From Rickettsiales bacterium (lineage in GTDB: Bacteria > Pseudomonadota > Alphaproteobacteria > Rickettsiales > UBA1997), in contig SHWK01000077.1 in assembly GCA_009693885.1 (NCBI GenBank), positions 1 through 5,480 of the forward strand: a stretch of 5,480 nucleotides of DNA. The letters run 5' to 3'. Each line of letters starts with the position of its first letter. Position 1 is the stretch's first letter. The notes beneath the pieces are model-generated. The model worked only from the letters and a program-made list of their open reading frames with translations, searched no databases and was not told where the DNA came from. Shown here in pieces: positions 1 to 5,478 of the stretch. Made by a program: the position numbers and the translations under genes.

Positions 1-890
1 CAATTAAAGGTGCGGTGCATTTCTTCATCTGCAACATTTCCTAGTTTTTGGAGGTAAGAAAAAATTTCTGGTTTTGTCCAAGAATTATAATCAATTTGCG
101 GTTGAGTATTTTTGCTTAAAACGCGCGGAAGATTTTCTGTTAAGCCACCTCCAGTAATGTGCGCCAAGGCTTTAACTTTGCCGGTTTTAATTGCTTCTAA
201 GCAAGATTTAACATAAATTTTGGTTGGAGTAAGCAAGATTTCGCCAACAGTTTTTTCGCTATTAGGAAATTTATCACCAAATTTAATATTGTTTTTTTCA
301 AGGATGAGGCGCGCTAGAGAATAGCCATTTGAGTGCAATCCGCTTGATTTTAATCCGAGCAAAACATCGCCTGCTTTGGTTTCGCGTGGCAAAATTTGAT
401 CGCGTTCAACCGCGCCAACAGCGAATCCAGCGAGATCGTAATCGCCTTGCTTATACATTCCGGGCATTTCAGCAGTTTCGCCGCCAATTAGAGCGCAGTT
501 GGCAAGCTTACAGCCATCAGCGATTCCCTTGATTACATCAGATGCTTGATCAACCGAAAGTTTAGAGCAGGCAAAATAATCAAGAAAAAATAATGGCTCA
601 GCGCCTTGTGCGAGTAGGTCATTCACCGACATAGCAACTAGATCAATGCCGATTGTATCATGCTTATTAACATCAATTGCCACCTTTAATTTAGTGCCTA
701 CGCCATCAGTTGAAGAAACCAAAACTGGATCTTTGAAATTGCATTTTTTGAGATCAAATAAAGCGCCAAATCCACCAAGATCAGAAGCTACGCCCAAGCG
801 TTTAGTGGCTTTGGCAAAAGGCTTGATGCGGTTGACTAGTTCGTTTCCAGCATCAATATCAACACCAGATTGTTTATAATTTAGAGACAT
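1..890 (-). CDS. purM: Phosphoribosylformylglycinamidine cyclo-ligase (AIR synthetase), C-terminus cut by window edge
   Basis: PurM closes the imidazole ring in purine synthesis: FGAM plus ATP gives AIR, ADP and phosphate, in the cytoplasm. The frame reads back from ATG at 890-888 through 296 residues without a stop and leaves the window. The family is usually about 345 residues, so roughly 50 are missing. Visible landmarks are DIDAGN (11-16), the STDGVGTK nucleotide/substrate loop (60-67), the block around VNDLLAQGAEPLFFLDYFA (89-107), IGGETAEMPGMY (135-146), SSGLHSNGYSL (182-192) and HITGGG (244-249). The last residues, EMHRTFN, match the family's E-M-x-R-T-F-N-C segment, so the frame is intact to the edge. 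The start is chosen because MSLNYKQSGVDIDAG matches the normal N-terminus. It lies 49 nt behind pccB; there is no Shine-Dalgarno, and a very close extended -10 precedes it. The usual partner purN is not visible. Confidence 0.97.
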   Translation of the reverse strand, partial: MSLNYKQSGVDIDAGNELVNRIKPFAKATKRLGVASDLGGFGALFDLKKCNFKDPVLVSSTDGVGTKLKVAIDVNKHDTIGIDLVAMSVNDLLAQGAEPLFFLDYFACSKLSVDQASDVIKGIADGCKLANCALIGGETAEMPGMYKQGDYDLAGFAVGAVERDQILPRETKAGDVLLGLKSSGLHSNGYSLARLILEKNNIKFGDKFPNSEKTVGEILLTPTKIYVKSCLEAIKTGKVKALAHITGGGLTENLPRVLSKNTQPQIDYNSWTKPEIFSYLQKLGNVADEEMHRTFN

Positions 891-892
891 TA

Positions 893-908
893 TATTTTAA
901 TTATACCA
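893..908 (-). promoter_or_regulatory. Candidate extended -10 promoter of purM, giving a near-leaderless mRNA
   Basis: On the minus strand the gap before purM contains TGGTATAAT (908-900), a perfect extended -10 (TGN followed by TATAAT). No good -35 sits at 16-18 bp; a TTGATC lies 14 bp upstream, which is too close. Initiation about 7 nt beyond the -10 would fall near 893, only some 3 nt before the ATG. The site is seen directly; its use and the start point are inferred. Confidence 0.45.
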
Positions 909-939
909 AAACCCATGCAGATCAAGGGTTTGAGGCGTT

Positions 940-2475
940 TTATAGCGGCAAATTATCGTGTTTTTTCCACGGTTTAATCACTTTTTTATTTTTTAAAATT
1001 TGTAGTGATTTGCAAATTCTTTTGCGAGTATTTTGTGGTCGGATTACTTCATCAATATAGCCGCGTGATGCTGCTACAAAGGGTGAAGCGAATTTATCGC
1101 GATATTCTGCAACGCGTTTTGCGCGACTTTCTGGGTTTTTTGCATCTTCACGGAAAATGATTTCAACCGCGCCCTCAGGGCCCATAACGGCAATTTCGGC
1201 GTTAGCCCAAGCATAGTTTACATCACCACGCAAATGTTTAGAATTCATCACAATATAAGCACCACCATAGGCTTTGCGCGTTACAACCGTAAGCTTTGGA
1301 ACTGTTGCTTCAGCATAGGCATAAAGCAATTTTGCGCCATGTTTAATAATGCCGGCATGCTCTTGATCAGTGCCCGGTAAAAATCCTGGAACATCAACGA
1401 AAGTAATAATTGGAATGTTGAATGCATCACAAAATCTGATAAATCTTGCACCTTTTTCACTGGCTTTGATATCAAGGCAACCCGCTAAATGCATGGGCTG
1501 ATTGGCAACAATACCAACGGTTTCACCTTCCAATCTTCCAAAACCAATCAGAATATTTTTGGCGTAATGTTTTTGAATCTCAAAAAAGTCATTTTCATCC
1601 AAGATTTTTTCGACTAATTCTTTGATATCGTAAGGTTGATTTGCATTTTCTGGAACCAATGTATTCAAGGCTACATCAACACGATCAGCATCATCATCAC
1701 TCGGAATTTTTGGTGAAGATGTTTTGTTAGAAGATGGTAAAAAGTTAATCAAGCGGCGAGTTTGCAAAAGCGCATCAATATCGCTGCTAAATGAAAGATG
1801 GGCCACGCCGCTTTTATGGGCATGCACCGAAGCGCCGCCCAGTTCTTCTTGGGTGACGGTTTCATGTGTAACAGTTTTGACTACTTCTGGCCCTGTAACA
1901 AACATGTAGGATGAATTTTCTACCATTATGGTAAAATCAGTAAGTGCTGGCGAATATACAGCGCCACCAGCGCAAGGCCCCATGATTAAAGAAATTTGCG
2001 GCACAACACCGCTTGCATCGACATTGCGTTGAAAAATTTCGCCATAACCAGCAAGAGAATCAACCCCTTCTTGAATACGCGCCCCACCTGAATCATTGAT
2101 GCCAACCACTGGTGCGCCAACTTGCATTGCCTTATCTAAAACGAAGCAGATTTTTTTGGCGTGAGCCTCGCCCAAAGAGCCGCCCATAACGGTAAAATCT
2201 TGGCTATAAACAAAAACCAAGCGACCATTAATTGTGCCCTGACCAGTAATAACGCCGTCTCCGGGGTGTTTTTTATCTTCCATATCAAAATCGGTGCAGC
2301 GATGTTCAACATAAAGTCCATATTCTTCGAATGAATCTGGGTCAAGCAACACCTCGATTCTTTCACGCGCAGTTAGTTTGCCTTTAGAATGTTGCAGGTC
2401 GATCTTTTTTTGACCGCCACCCATTCTGGCTTCTTCGCGTTTAGTAGTAAGTTTGATAATATTTGGAGAACGCAT
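940..2475 (-). CDS. pccB: Propionyl-CoA carboxylase, beta (carboxyltransferase) chain
   Basis: This is the biotin-dependent carboxyltransferase chain that moves CO2 from carboxybiotin to propionyl-CoA, giving methylmalonyl-CoA. It works as a complex with the biotin-carrying alpha chain PccA. The product has 511 residues, the normal length. The N-terminal half holds GGGQKKIDLQHSKGKLTARERI (19-40), DFTVMGGSLGEAHAKK (93-108), the oxyanion-hole loops INDSGGARIQEG (126-137) and GPCAGGAVYSPAL (166-178), and MFVTGPEVVK (191-200). The C-terminal half holds FVDVPGFLPG (359-368), TRKAYGGAYIVM (399-410), AEIAVMGPEGAVEI (426-439) and the PWKKHDNLPL tail (502-511). The start at 2475 places the KREEARMGGGQ motif at the usual distance; the internal Met18 would remove a conserved helix. 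There is no Shine-Dalgarno. pccA is absent from the window, which is unusual since the two are often adjacent. Methylmalonyl-CoA decarboxylase alpha chain is a related family, but the overall match favours PCC. Confidence 0.95.
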   Translation of the reverse strand: MRSPNIIKLTTKREEARMGGGQKKIDLQHSKGKLTARERIEVLLDPDSFEEYGLYVEHRCTDFDMEDKKHPGDGVITGQGTINGRLVFVYSQDFTVMGGSLGEAHAKKICFVLDKAMQVGAPVVGINDSGGARIQEGVDSLAGYGEIFQRNVDASGVVPQISLIMGPCAGGAVYSPALTDFTIMVENSSYMFVTGPEVVKTVTHETVTQEELGGASVHAHKSGVAHLSFSSDIDALLQTRRLINFLPSSNKTSSPKIPSDDDADRVDVALNTLVPENANQPYDIKELVEKILDENDFFEIQKHYAKNILIGFGRLEGETVGIVANQPMHLAGCLDIKASEKGARFIRFCDAFNIPIITFVDVPGFLPGTDQEHAGIIKHGAKLLYAYAEATVPKLTVVTRKAYGGAYIVMNSKHLRGDVNYAWANAEIAVMGPEGAVEIIFREDAKNPESRAKRVAEYRDKFASPFVAASRGYIDEVIRPQNTRKRICKSLQILKNKKVIKPWKKHDNLPL

Positions 2476-2493
2476 ATAATTTTATTTTCAAAT

Positions 2494-2521
2494 TTTATAT
2501 CGAGATAACTATTTTTGTCCT
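2494..2521 (-). promoter_or_regulatory. Candidate sigma70-type promoter of pccB
   Basis: The minus strand of the psd-pccB gap has AGGACA (2521-2516), 16 bp, then TATAAA (2499-2494). The -10 matches consensus at five of six bases and the -35 at four of six. Transcription would start near 2487, leaving about 12 nt before the ATG. The same AGGACA/TATAAA pair occurs before tig. A weak imperfect inverted repeat (2512-2520 with 2537-2545) overlaps the -35. Confidence 0.35.
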
Positions 2522-2571
2522 TACTATCAATGCTTTGGACAGAAATTTAATTTGCGCTTGCAGCAAAATCG

Positions 2572-3243
2572 CTATTGCTTAGCAATGATTGATTCGCCAC
2601 CGATCATAGTTTGTCCGATCAAAACTTTAATTTTGATATTTTCTGGTAAATAAATATCAGCGCGGCTACCAAAACGGATTATGCCATATCTATCGCCAGT
2701 TTTGATGCTTTGTCCTTCTTTTAAATCAGAAACGATGCGGCGCGCAACCAAGCCAGCAACTTGTGCGAAAGCGATTTCAACGCCGTTAGCGGTTTTAACA
2801 ACAGCAAGGTTTCTTTCATTTTCAACACTAGCCTCATCAAGATTTGCGCTCAAGAATTTTCCGGGAGTATAGATAACTTTAGTGATTGTTCCGGCAATAG
2901 GAGCGCGGTTTACATGCACATTAAACACATTAAGAAAGATGCTAATTTTGTTGACTTTTCTGCCGCCCCAGCCAAGTTCTTCAGGAGCTTCAATGCCATA
3001 ATCAACCCTTGTAACCACGCCATCTGCCGGACTAACAAGAACATTTTCTTCAACGGGAATAACGCGCTCAGGATCACGGAAAAAGAAAATACACCACAAA
3101 GTTAAAACCAATCCAATCAAGCCAATTGTATCGCTAAGTAGTGCCAAAAGAATTGTTGCTAGACCAAAAATCAGAATAAATTTATAGCCTTCTTTATGGA
3201 TCGGAAATGAAACCATTTTTAATAGATCGATGAAATTATTCAT
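2572..3243 (-). CDS. psd: Phosphatidylserine decarboxylase proenzyme, short alphaproteobacterial type
   Basis: Psd makes phosphatidylethanolamine from phosphatidylserine at the inner membrane, using a pyruvoyl group made by self-cleavage. The 223-residue product matches the short Psd subfamily. Residues 21-37 and 39-55 are two hydrophobic stretches that should anchor it in the membrane. FFRDPERVIP (54-63) and SPADG (71-75, with Asp74) follow, then FLNVFNVHVNR (103-113, with His110) and NERNLAV (142-148). RYGIIRFGSRADIYLP (185-200) includes the Gly192-Ser193 cleavage site. Cleavage would leave a beta chain of 192 residues and an alpha chain of 31 headed by pyruvoyl from Ser193. By family knowledge Asp, His and Ser form the self-processing triad, and all three are present. 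It ends QTMIGGESIIAKQ. ATG at 3243 is the only sensible start; the leader is very AT-rich with no Shine-Dalgarno. pssA, its usual downstream partner in alphaproteobacteria, has been replaced by pccB. Confidence 0.96.
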   Translation of the reverse strand: MNNFIDLLKMVSFPIHKEGYKFILIFGLATILLALLSDTIGLIGLVLTLWCIFFFRDPERVIPVEENVLVSPADGVVTRVDYGIEAPEELGWGGRKVNKISIFLNVFNVHVNRAPIAGTITKVIYTPGKFLSANLDEASVENERNLAVVKTANGVEIAFAQVAGLVARRIVSDLKEGQSIKTGDRYGIIRFGSRADIYLPENIKIKVLIGQTMIGGESIIAKQ

Positions 3244-3269
3244 AAAATTATTTTAAATATTTAATTAAA

Positions 3270-3275
3270 ATTATA
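3270..3275 (-). promoter_or_regulatory. Candidate -10 element of psd
   Basis: A perfect TATAAT lies on the minus strand of the tig-psd gap, with its 3' end 27 nt before the psd ATG, giving an expected leader of about 20 nt. The -35 position at 17 bp reads TTTTTA, a poor match (three of six). The surroundings are almost pure A/T, where such hexamers arise by chance, so support is limited. The rest of the 157-nt gap shows no clear terminator for tig. Confidence 0.35.
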
Positions 3276-3400
3276 AGTGCTCTCTTAATTTTTAAAAACT
3301 TAAGGCAAAATTATTTAAGTATAATTTTTAAACCAAAGTGAGAAAAAATTAATCAGCTAACAGTTTTTGGTGCAAACCTTTGCCAATCAAGGAGAAAAGG

Positions 3401-4741
3401 CTATTCTTCATTCGCTTTTTGCCAAAGTTTATCAAGTTCTTTTATGGCAGTTTTTTTCTTATCAGTCGCAGGTTTTGCAACGATAAAATCAATGGTTTTT
3501 TCTTCGATGATAGTGCCTTTTAATTGCTGCACCGCACCGCGATTTTTTTGATAATAATCAAGCACCGCTTTTTCTTGGTTAGGAAATCTTGCGAGAATTT
3601 TTTGTAATTCTTTGTTGATATCATCGTTGTTGGCTTCAATCTTATTAAGGTTTGCCAGCTCGCTCAAGATGATTCCACAACGCAACATACGCTGCGCGAT
3701 TTCTTTTTTCTCTTCTTTTGCTTTTGCTTTTTCTTTGTCGCTTTTGAATTTATCTGGATTGGTTTTAAGTTCTTCTTCTACCTCGCTCCACAGGCCGTTA
3801 AGTTGTTCTTCAACTAATCCTGCAGGCAAGTCAAAATCATATTTTTTGTTTAAAAAATCGAACAATTCTTTTTTGAAAAGATTGCGCGATAGATCTTCAT
3901 AATTATCTTGTAGCTGCTTTTTGATTGCCTCTTCAAGCTTTGTTTTATTTTCTATACCAAAAGTATTTTTAAGAAATTCATCGGTAATTTCAGGAAGTTG
4001 TGCGGTTAAAGCATGATTAATTTTAACTTCAAATTCTGCTGCTTTGCCGGCAAATTCTGCAGAGTGATATTCTTTAGGAAACTTAACCTTAACTTTGATA
4101 TCATCGCCAGCTCTTCTGCCAGTAAGTTGCTCTTCAAAATCATCAATAAAACTTTTGCTGCCAAGTTCTAATTGGTGACCTTTTGCAGCGCCGCCAGCAA
4201 ATTCTTTTTTATCGATGCGACCAATATAATCAATATTTACCGCATCACCCATTTTAGATTTGTAAGATGAATCTTGTTTGTTCCAAGTGCGATAGAATTT
4301 TAGCAATTTATTTGAACCTTCGCTAATATCGCTGGCTGTAATATCGGCCTCTCTTTTAGTAACTTTAATTTTATCAAGATTAATTTCTGGAACTTCAGGA
4401 AACAGTTCAAACGAAACTGCGCATTCTAGATCTTTGCCAGCTTCAAAAGTTTTTAAATCAACTTTAGGCTGCATTGCGATTTTAAGATTATTATCTTTAA
4501 CGATTTTATTGACCTGCTCAGAAACGATTTTATCAGATTCATCAGCCATAATAGATTGGCCATATTTTTGCTTAATAACATCAACAGGAACTTGGCCCTT
4601 TCTGAATCCTTTAAGGTTTAAAGTTTTACGAATTTCAGCGATAGAAGCATTGATTTTAGCCTCAATCAATTGATGAGGAACGGTGATTTGGTAATCTTTT
4701 TTTAGTTTTTTGTCGAAAACGATTTTAACTTTTACTTCCAT
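3401..4741 (-). CDS. tig: Trigger factor, ribosome-associated chaperone and peptidyl-prolyl isomerase
   Basis: Trigger factor binds at the ribosomal exit tunnel and shields nascent chains. The product has 446 residues, close to the family's usual 430-450. The N-terminal ribosome-binding domain (about 1-115) carries the signature LKGFRKGQVP (43-52), where the GFRxGxxP loop docks on ribosomal protein L23. The FKBP-like domain runs from about 163 to 243, with GDAVNIDYIGRID (164-176), ELGSKSFIDDFEEQLTG (191-207) and AEFAGKAAEFEVKI (228-241). The C-terminal arms (about 245-440) are helical and charged, with a Lys/Glu-rich segment at 325-350, and a lysine-rich stretch at 427-435. The start at 4741 is required to keep MEVKVKIVF, the first strand of the ribosome-binding domain. 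No Shine-Dalgarno is visible. In many bacteria clpP and clpX follow tig; here psd does. The palindromic elements lie upstream of its promoter. Confidence 0.96.
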   Translation of the reverse strand: MEVKVKIVFDKKLKKDYQITVPHQLIEAKINASIAEIRKTLNLKGFRKGQVPVDVIKQKYGQSIMADESDKIVSEQVNKIVKDNNLKIAMQPKVDLKTFEAGKDLECAVSFELFPEVPEINLDKIKVTKREADITASDISEGSNKLLKFYRTWNKQDSSYKSKMGDAVNIDYIGRIDKKEFAGGAAKGHQLELGSKSFIDDFEEQLTGRRAGDDIKVKVKFPKEYHSAEFAGKAAEFEVKINHALTAQLPEITDEFLKNTFGIENKTKLEEAIKKQLQDNYEDLSRNLFKKELFDFLNKKYDFDLPAGLVEEQLNGLWSEVEEELKTNPDKFKSDKEKAKAKEEKKEIAQRMLRCGIILSELANLNKIEANNDDINKELQKILARFPNQEKAVLDYYQKNRGAVQQLKGTIIEEKTIDFIVAKPATDKKKTAIKELDKLWQKANEE

Positions 4742-4826
4742 GATATATTTAAAAAAATTGATATGCGGGGATTCTATTGAGTTTGATTTAATTTAGTAGT
4801 GGAAATTTGTTGTTTTTGGAGAAATT

Positions 4827-4855
4827 TTTATATGGTTTGTTTTAATTCTTGTCCT
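4827..4855 (-). promoter_or_regulatory. Candidate sigma70-type promoter of tig
   Basis: On the minus strand AGGACA (4855-4850) is followed after 17 bp by TATAAA (4832-4827). Spacing is ideal, the -10 matches at five of six bases and the -35 at four of six. The start point would be near 4820, giving a leader of about 80 nt. The -35 ends only 1 nt from the base of palindromic element A, so A sits where upstream activators would normally bind and would block read-through into tig. Confidence 0.45.
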
Positions 4856-4856
4856 C

Positions 4857-4980
4857 GGCTGAAGAGCTTGCTGGACAATGCTCTGCTGCTCAGACACCGC
4901 GCTCATCTGATTTAAGCAAGCGTAGCTTGCGATGAAGCGCAGAACTCGCCTCAGAGCATTGCCCAGCAAGCTCTTAAGCC
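4857..4980 (+). repeat. Palindromic element A: 29-bp inverted arms around a conserved core
   Basis: The arms are 4857-4885 and 4952-4980. They pair along their whole length except at 4861/4976 (G against A) and 4875/4962 (A against C). In minus-strand RNA the second becomes a G-U wobble, so that strand folds better. The inner 7 bp (TGCTCTG / CAGAGCA) are shared with element B; the outer 22 bp are not. On the plus strand the hairpin is followed by TTTCTTT, a weak terminator-like tail; there is no T-run on the minus side. It lies in the gap upstream of tig and next to its candidate -35. Confidence 0.9.
4879..4958 (+). repeat. Shared repeat core, copy A (80 bp)
   Basis: This segment matches the reverse complement of 5177-5257 at 79 of 81 aligned columns: one A is missing after 4914-4915 and position 4936 is A instead of G. 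The central part (4886-4951) is 36 of 66 G+C, well above the AT-rich flanks. It folds into nested stems: 4899-4907 with 4931-4940 (one bulged base at 4936), then GCAAGC-GTA-GCTTGC at 4916-4930. Between the outer arms and the inner stem are unpaired stretches of 13 nt (4886-4898) and 11 nt (4941-4951), identical in both copies. No protein signature is apparent. It may be a mobile palindromic element or a structured RNA motif. Confidence 0.88.
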
Positions 4981-5121
4981 TTTCTTTAGCTTGGTTTGTT
5001 TTATTTGTCTTAATTGATATTGAGTTTCTGGAGCTGGAGCAATAATTTTTTTATTCCCCCAACAATAAAAGTTGCAATTGAGTCAAGTTCTTAATCCATT
5101 CCATTTTCTTGCTTTCTCTTA
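4981..5121. other. Spacer between elements A and B, no recognised feature
   Basis: This 141-nt AT-rich stretch has no open frame of note, no tRNA- or tmRNA-like segment and no good terminator. A tandem TGGAGC pair at about 5030-5040 is followed by AATAATTTTTTTATT, but no stem forms in front of the T-run. Together with A and B it makes up most of the 593-nt gap between tig and the possible gene ending at 5335. Confidence 0.6.
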
Positions 5122-5142
5122 CCCAATCACCAAAAAAACCGA

Positions 5143-5291
5143 GTTAAAAAAGATGAGGATAGAGGCTTGGTTAAGTTGCTCTGAGGCGAGTTCTGCGCCT
5201 CATCGCAAGCTACGCTTGCTTTAAATCAGATGAGCGCGGTGTCTGAGCAGCAGAGCAACTTAACCAAGCCTCTATCCTCATCTTTTTTAAC
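5143..5291 (-). repeat. Palindromic element B: perfect 41-bp inverted arms around a conserved core
   Basis: The arms, 5143-5183 and 5251-5291, are exact reverse complements over 41 bp. The loop is the 67-nt centre of the shared core. Only the inner 7 bp of each arm match element A; the outer 34 bp are unique to this site. The orientation of the core is opposite to copy A. A perfect palindrome of this size is prone to loss during replication, so its integrity suggests either recent origin or active upkeep. Element B lies 43 nt beyond the stop of the possible minus-strand gene at the right edge. Confidence 0.95.
5143..5291. terminator. Probable bidirectional intrinsic terminator formed by element B
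   Basis: The GC-containing part of the stem (from 5152 and to 5282) is bordered by six A at 5146-5151 and six T at 5283-5288. Transcripts from either strand would therefore form a strong stem immediately followed by six U. This is the layout of an intrinsic terminator working both ways, although the stem is far longer than usual. It could end the gene whose stop is at 5335 and shield tig from read-through. Confidence 0.6.
5177..5257 (-). repeat. Shared repeat core, copy B (81 bp)
   Basis: This is the reverse-oriented partner of 4879-4958. On the plus strand the inner stem is 5195-5204 with 5229-5237, leaving one bulged base. The terminal hairpin is 5205-5210 with 5214-5219. The two copies can also pair with each other over about 80 bp across a 218-nt spacer, which would compete with the local folds. 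Confidence 0.88.
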
Positions 5292-5334
5292 GCCCCAATC
5301 ACCAAAAAAATCCAAACAGCAAAACAAGCTAAAA

Positions 5335-5478
5335 CTAGCCAAGCCTACTTCCATTAGGAACGGCTCTTTCCGAAACAGATAAAACAACCTCTCCAGTCGG
5401 AAGATAAAAACCACAGGTCAAAACCTCGCTAAAAAAATTAGCAATTTGTTTTAGTGGAAAATTGCAAACACATAAAAC
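5335..5478 (-). CDS. Possible C-terminal end of an unidentified protein, cut by the right edge
   Basis: A minus-strand frame is open from the window edge for 47 codons and stops with TAG at 5337-5335. The peptide includes NFPLKQIANFFSEVL and FYLPTGEVVLSVSERAVPNG and ends in SRLG. The composition looks like an ordinary folded protein, and the stop lies 43 nt before terminator-like element B, as expected for a real gene end. I do not recognise the family. The open stretch is short enough to arise by chance, so this stays tentative; the sequence to the right would settle it. Confidence 0.35.
   Translation of the reverse strand, partial: VLCVCNFPLKQIANFFSEVLTCGFYLPTGEVVLSVSERAVPNGSRLG

Larger units (their letters stand above)
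4833..5003. repeat. 12-bp direct repeat flanking element A
   Basis: TGGTTTGTTTTA occurs at 4833-4844 and again at 4992-5003, in the same orientation. The copies lie 12 nt left and 11 nt right of the palindrome's outer ends. The near-symmetric placement resembles a target duplication or a duplicated flank, but the sequence is of low complexity and could recur by chance in such AT-rich DNA. The left copy overlaps the spacer of the candidate tig promoter. Confidence 0.45.
5122..5310. repeat. 17-bp direct repeat flanking element B
   Basis: CCCAATCACCAAAAAAA occurs at 5122-5138 and 5294-5310, identical and in the same orientation. Only 4 nt (5139-5142) and 2 nt (5292-5293) separate the copies from the ends of the palindrome. 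The first ten bases are not low complexity, so chance is unlikely. It could be a long target-site duplication or a duplication made when the palindrome arose. It differs from the direct repeat at element A, as expected for site-specific duplications. Confidence 0.8.

Noticed and set aside
2512..2545. Imperfect 9-bp inverted repeat in the psd-pccB gap
   Set aside because: One mismatch, a 16-nt loop and no T-run on the minus strand; it may be a chance feature overlapping the candidate pccB -35.
2761..3105. 114-codon plus-strand ORF opposite psd
   Set aside because: It is the antisense shadow of a well-conserved gene with no recognisable product.
3284..3304. Inverted repeat CTTAA...TTAAG with T5/A5 between, in the tig-psd gap
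   Set aside because: It is entirely A/T apart from a few bases, has a bulge and leaves almost no loop; it is too weak to call a terminator for tig.
4877..4958. Hammerhead or other known small ribozyme
   Set aside because: The core contains CAGATGAG on one strand, not the CTGATGA plus GAAA pattern of a hammerhead, and I could not match another class.
4857..5291. CRISPR array
   Set aside because: Only two copies, in opposite orientation, with long unequal spacing and no cas genes.
4857..5291. Classical MITE or IS remnant
   Set aside because: Terminal repeats of one MITE family should match each other; here only 7 bp of the arms are shared, and no transposase fragment is seen.
5226..5414. 62-codon minus-strand ORF overlapping element B
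   Set aside because: It runs through the palindrome arm and stops inside the repeat core; the product is a Phe/Leu/Cys-rich run without family resemblance. In-frame palindromic insertions are known from Rickettsia, but here the 5335-5478 frame in the same stretch looks more protein-like.
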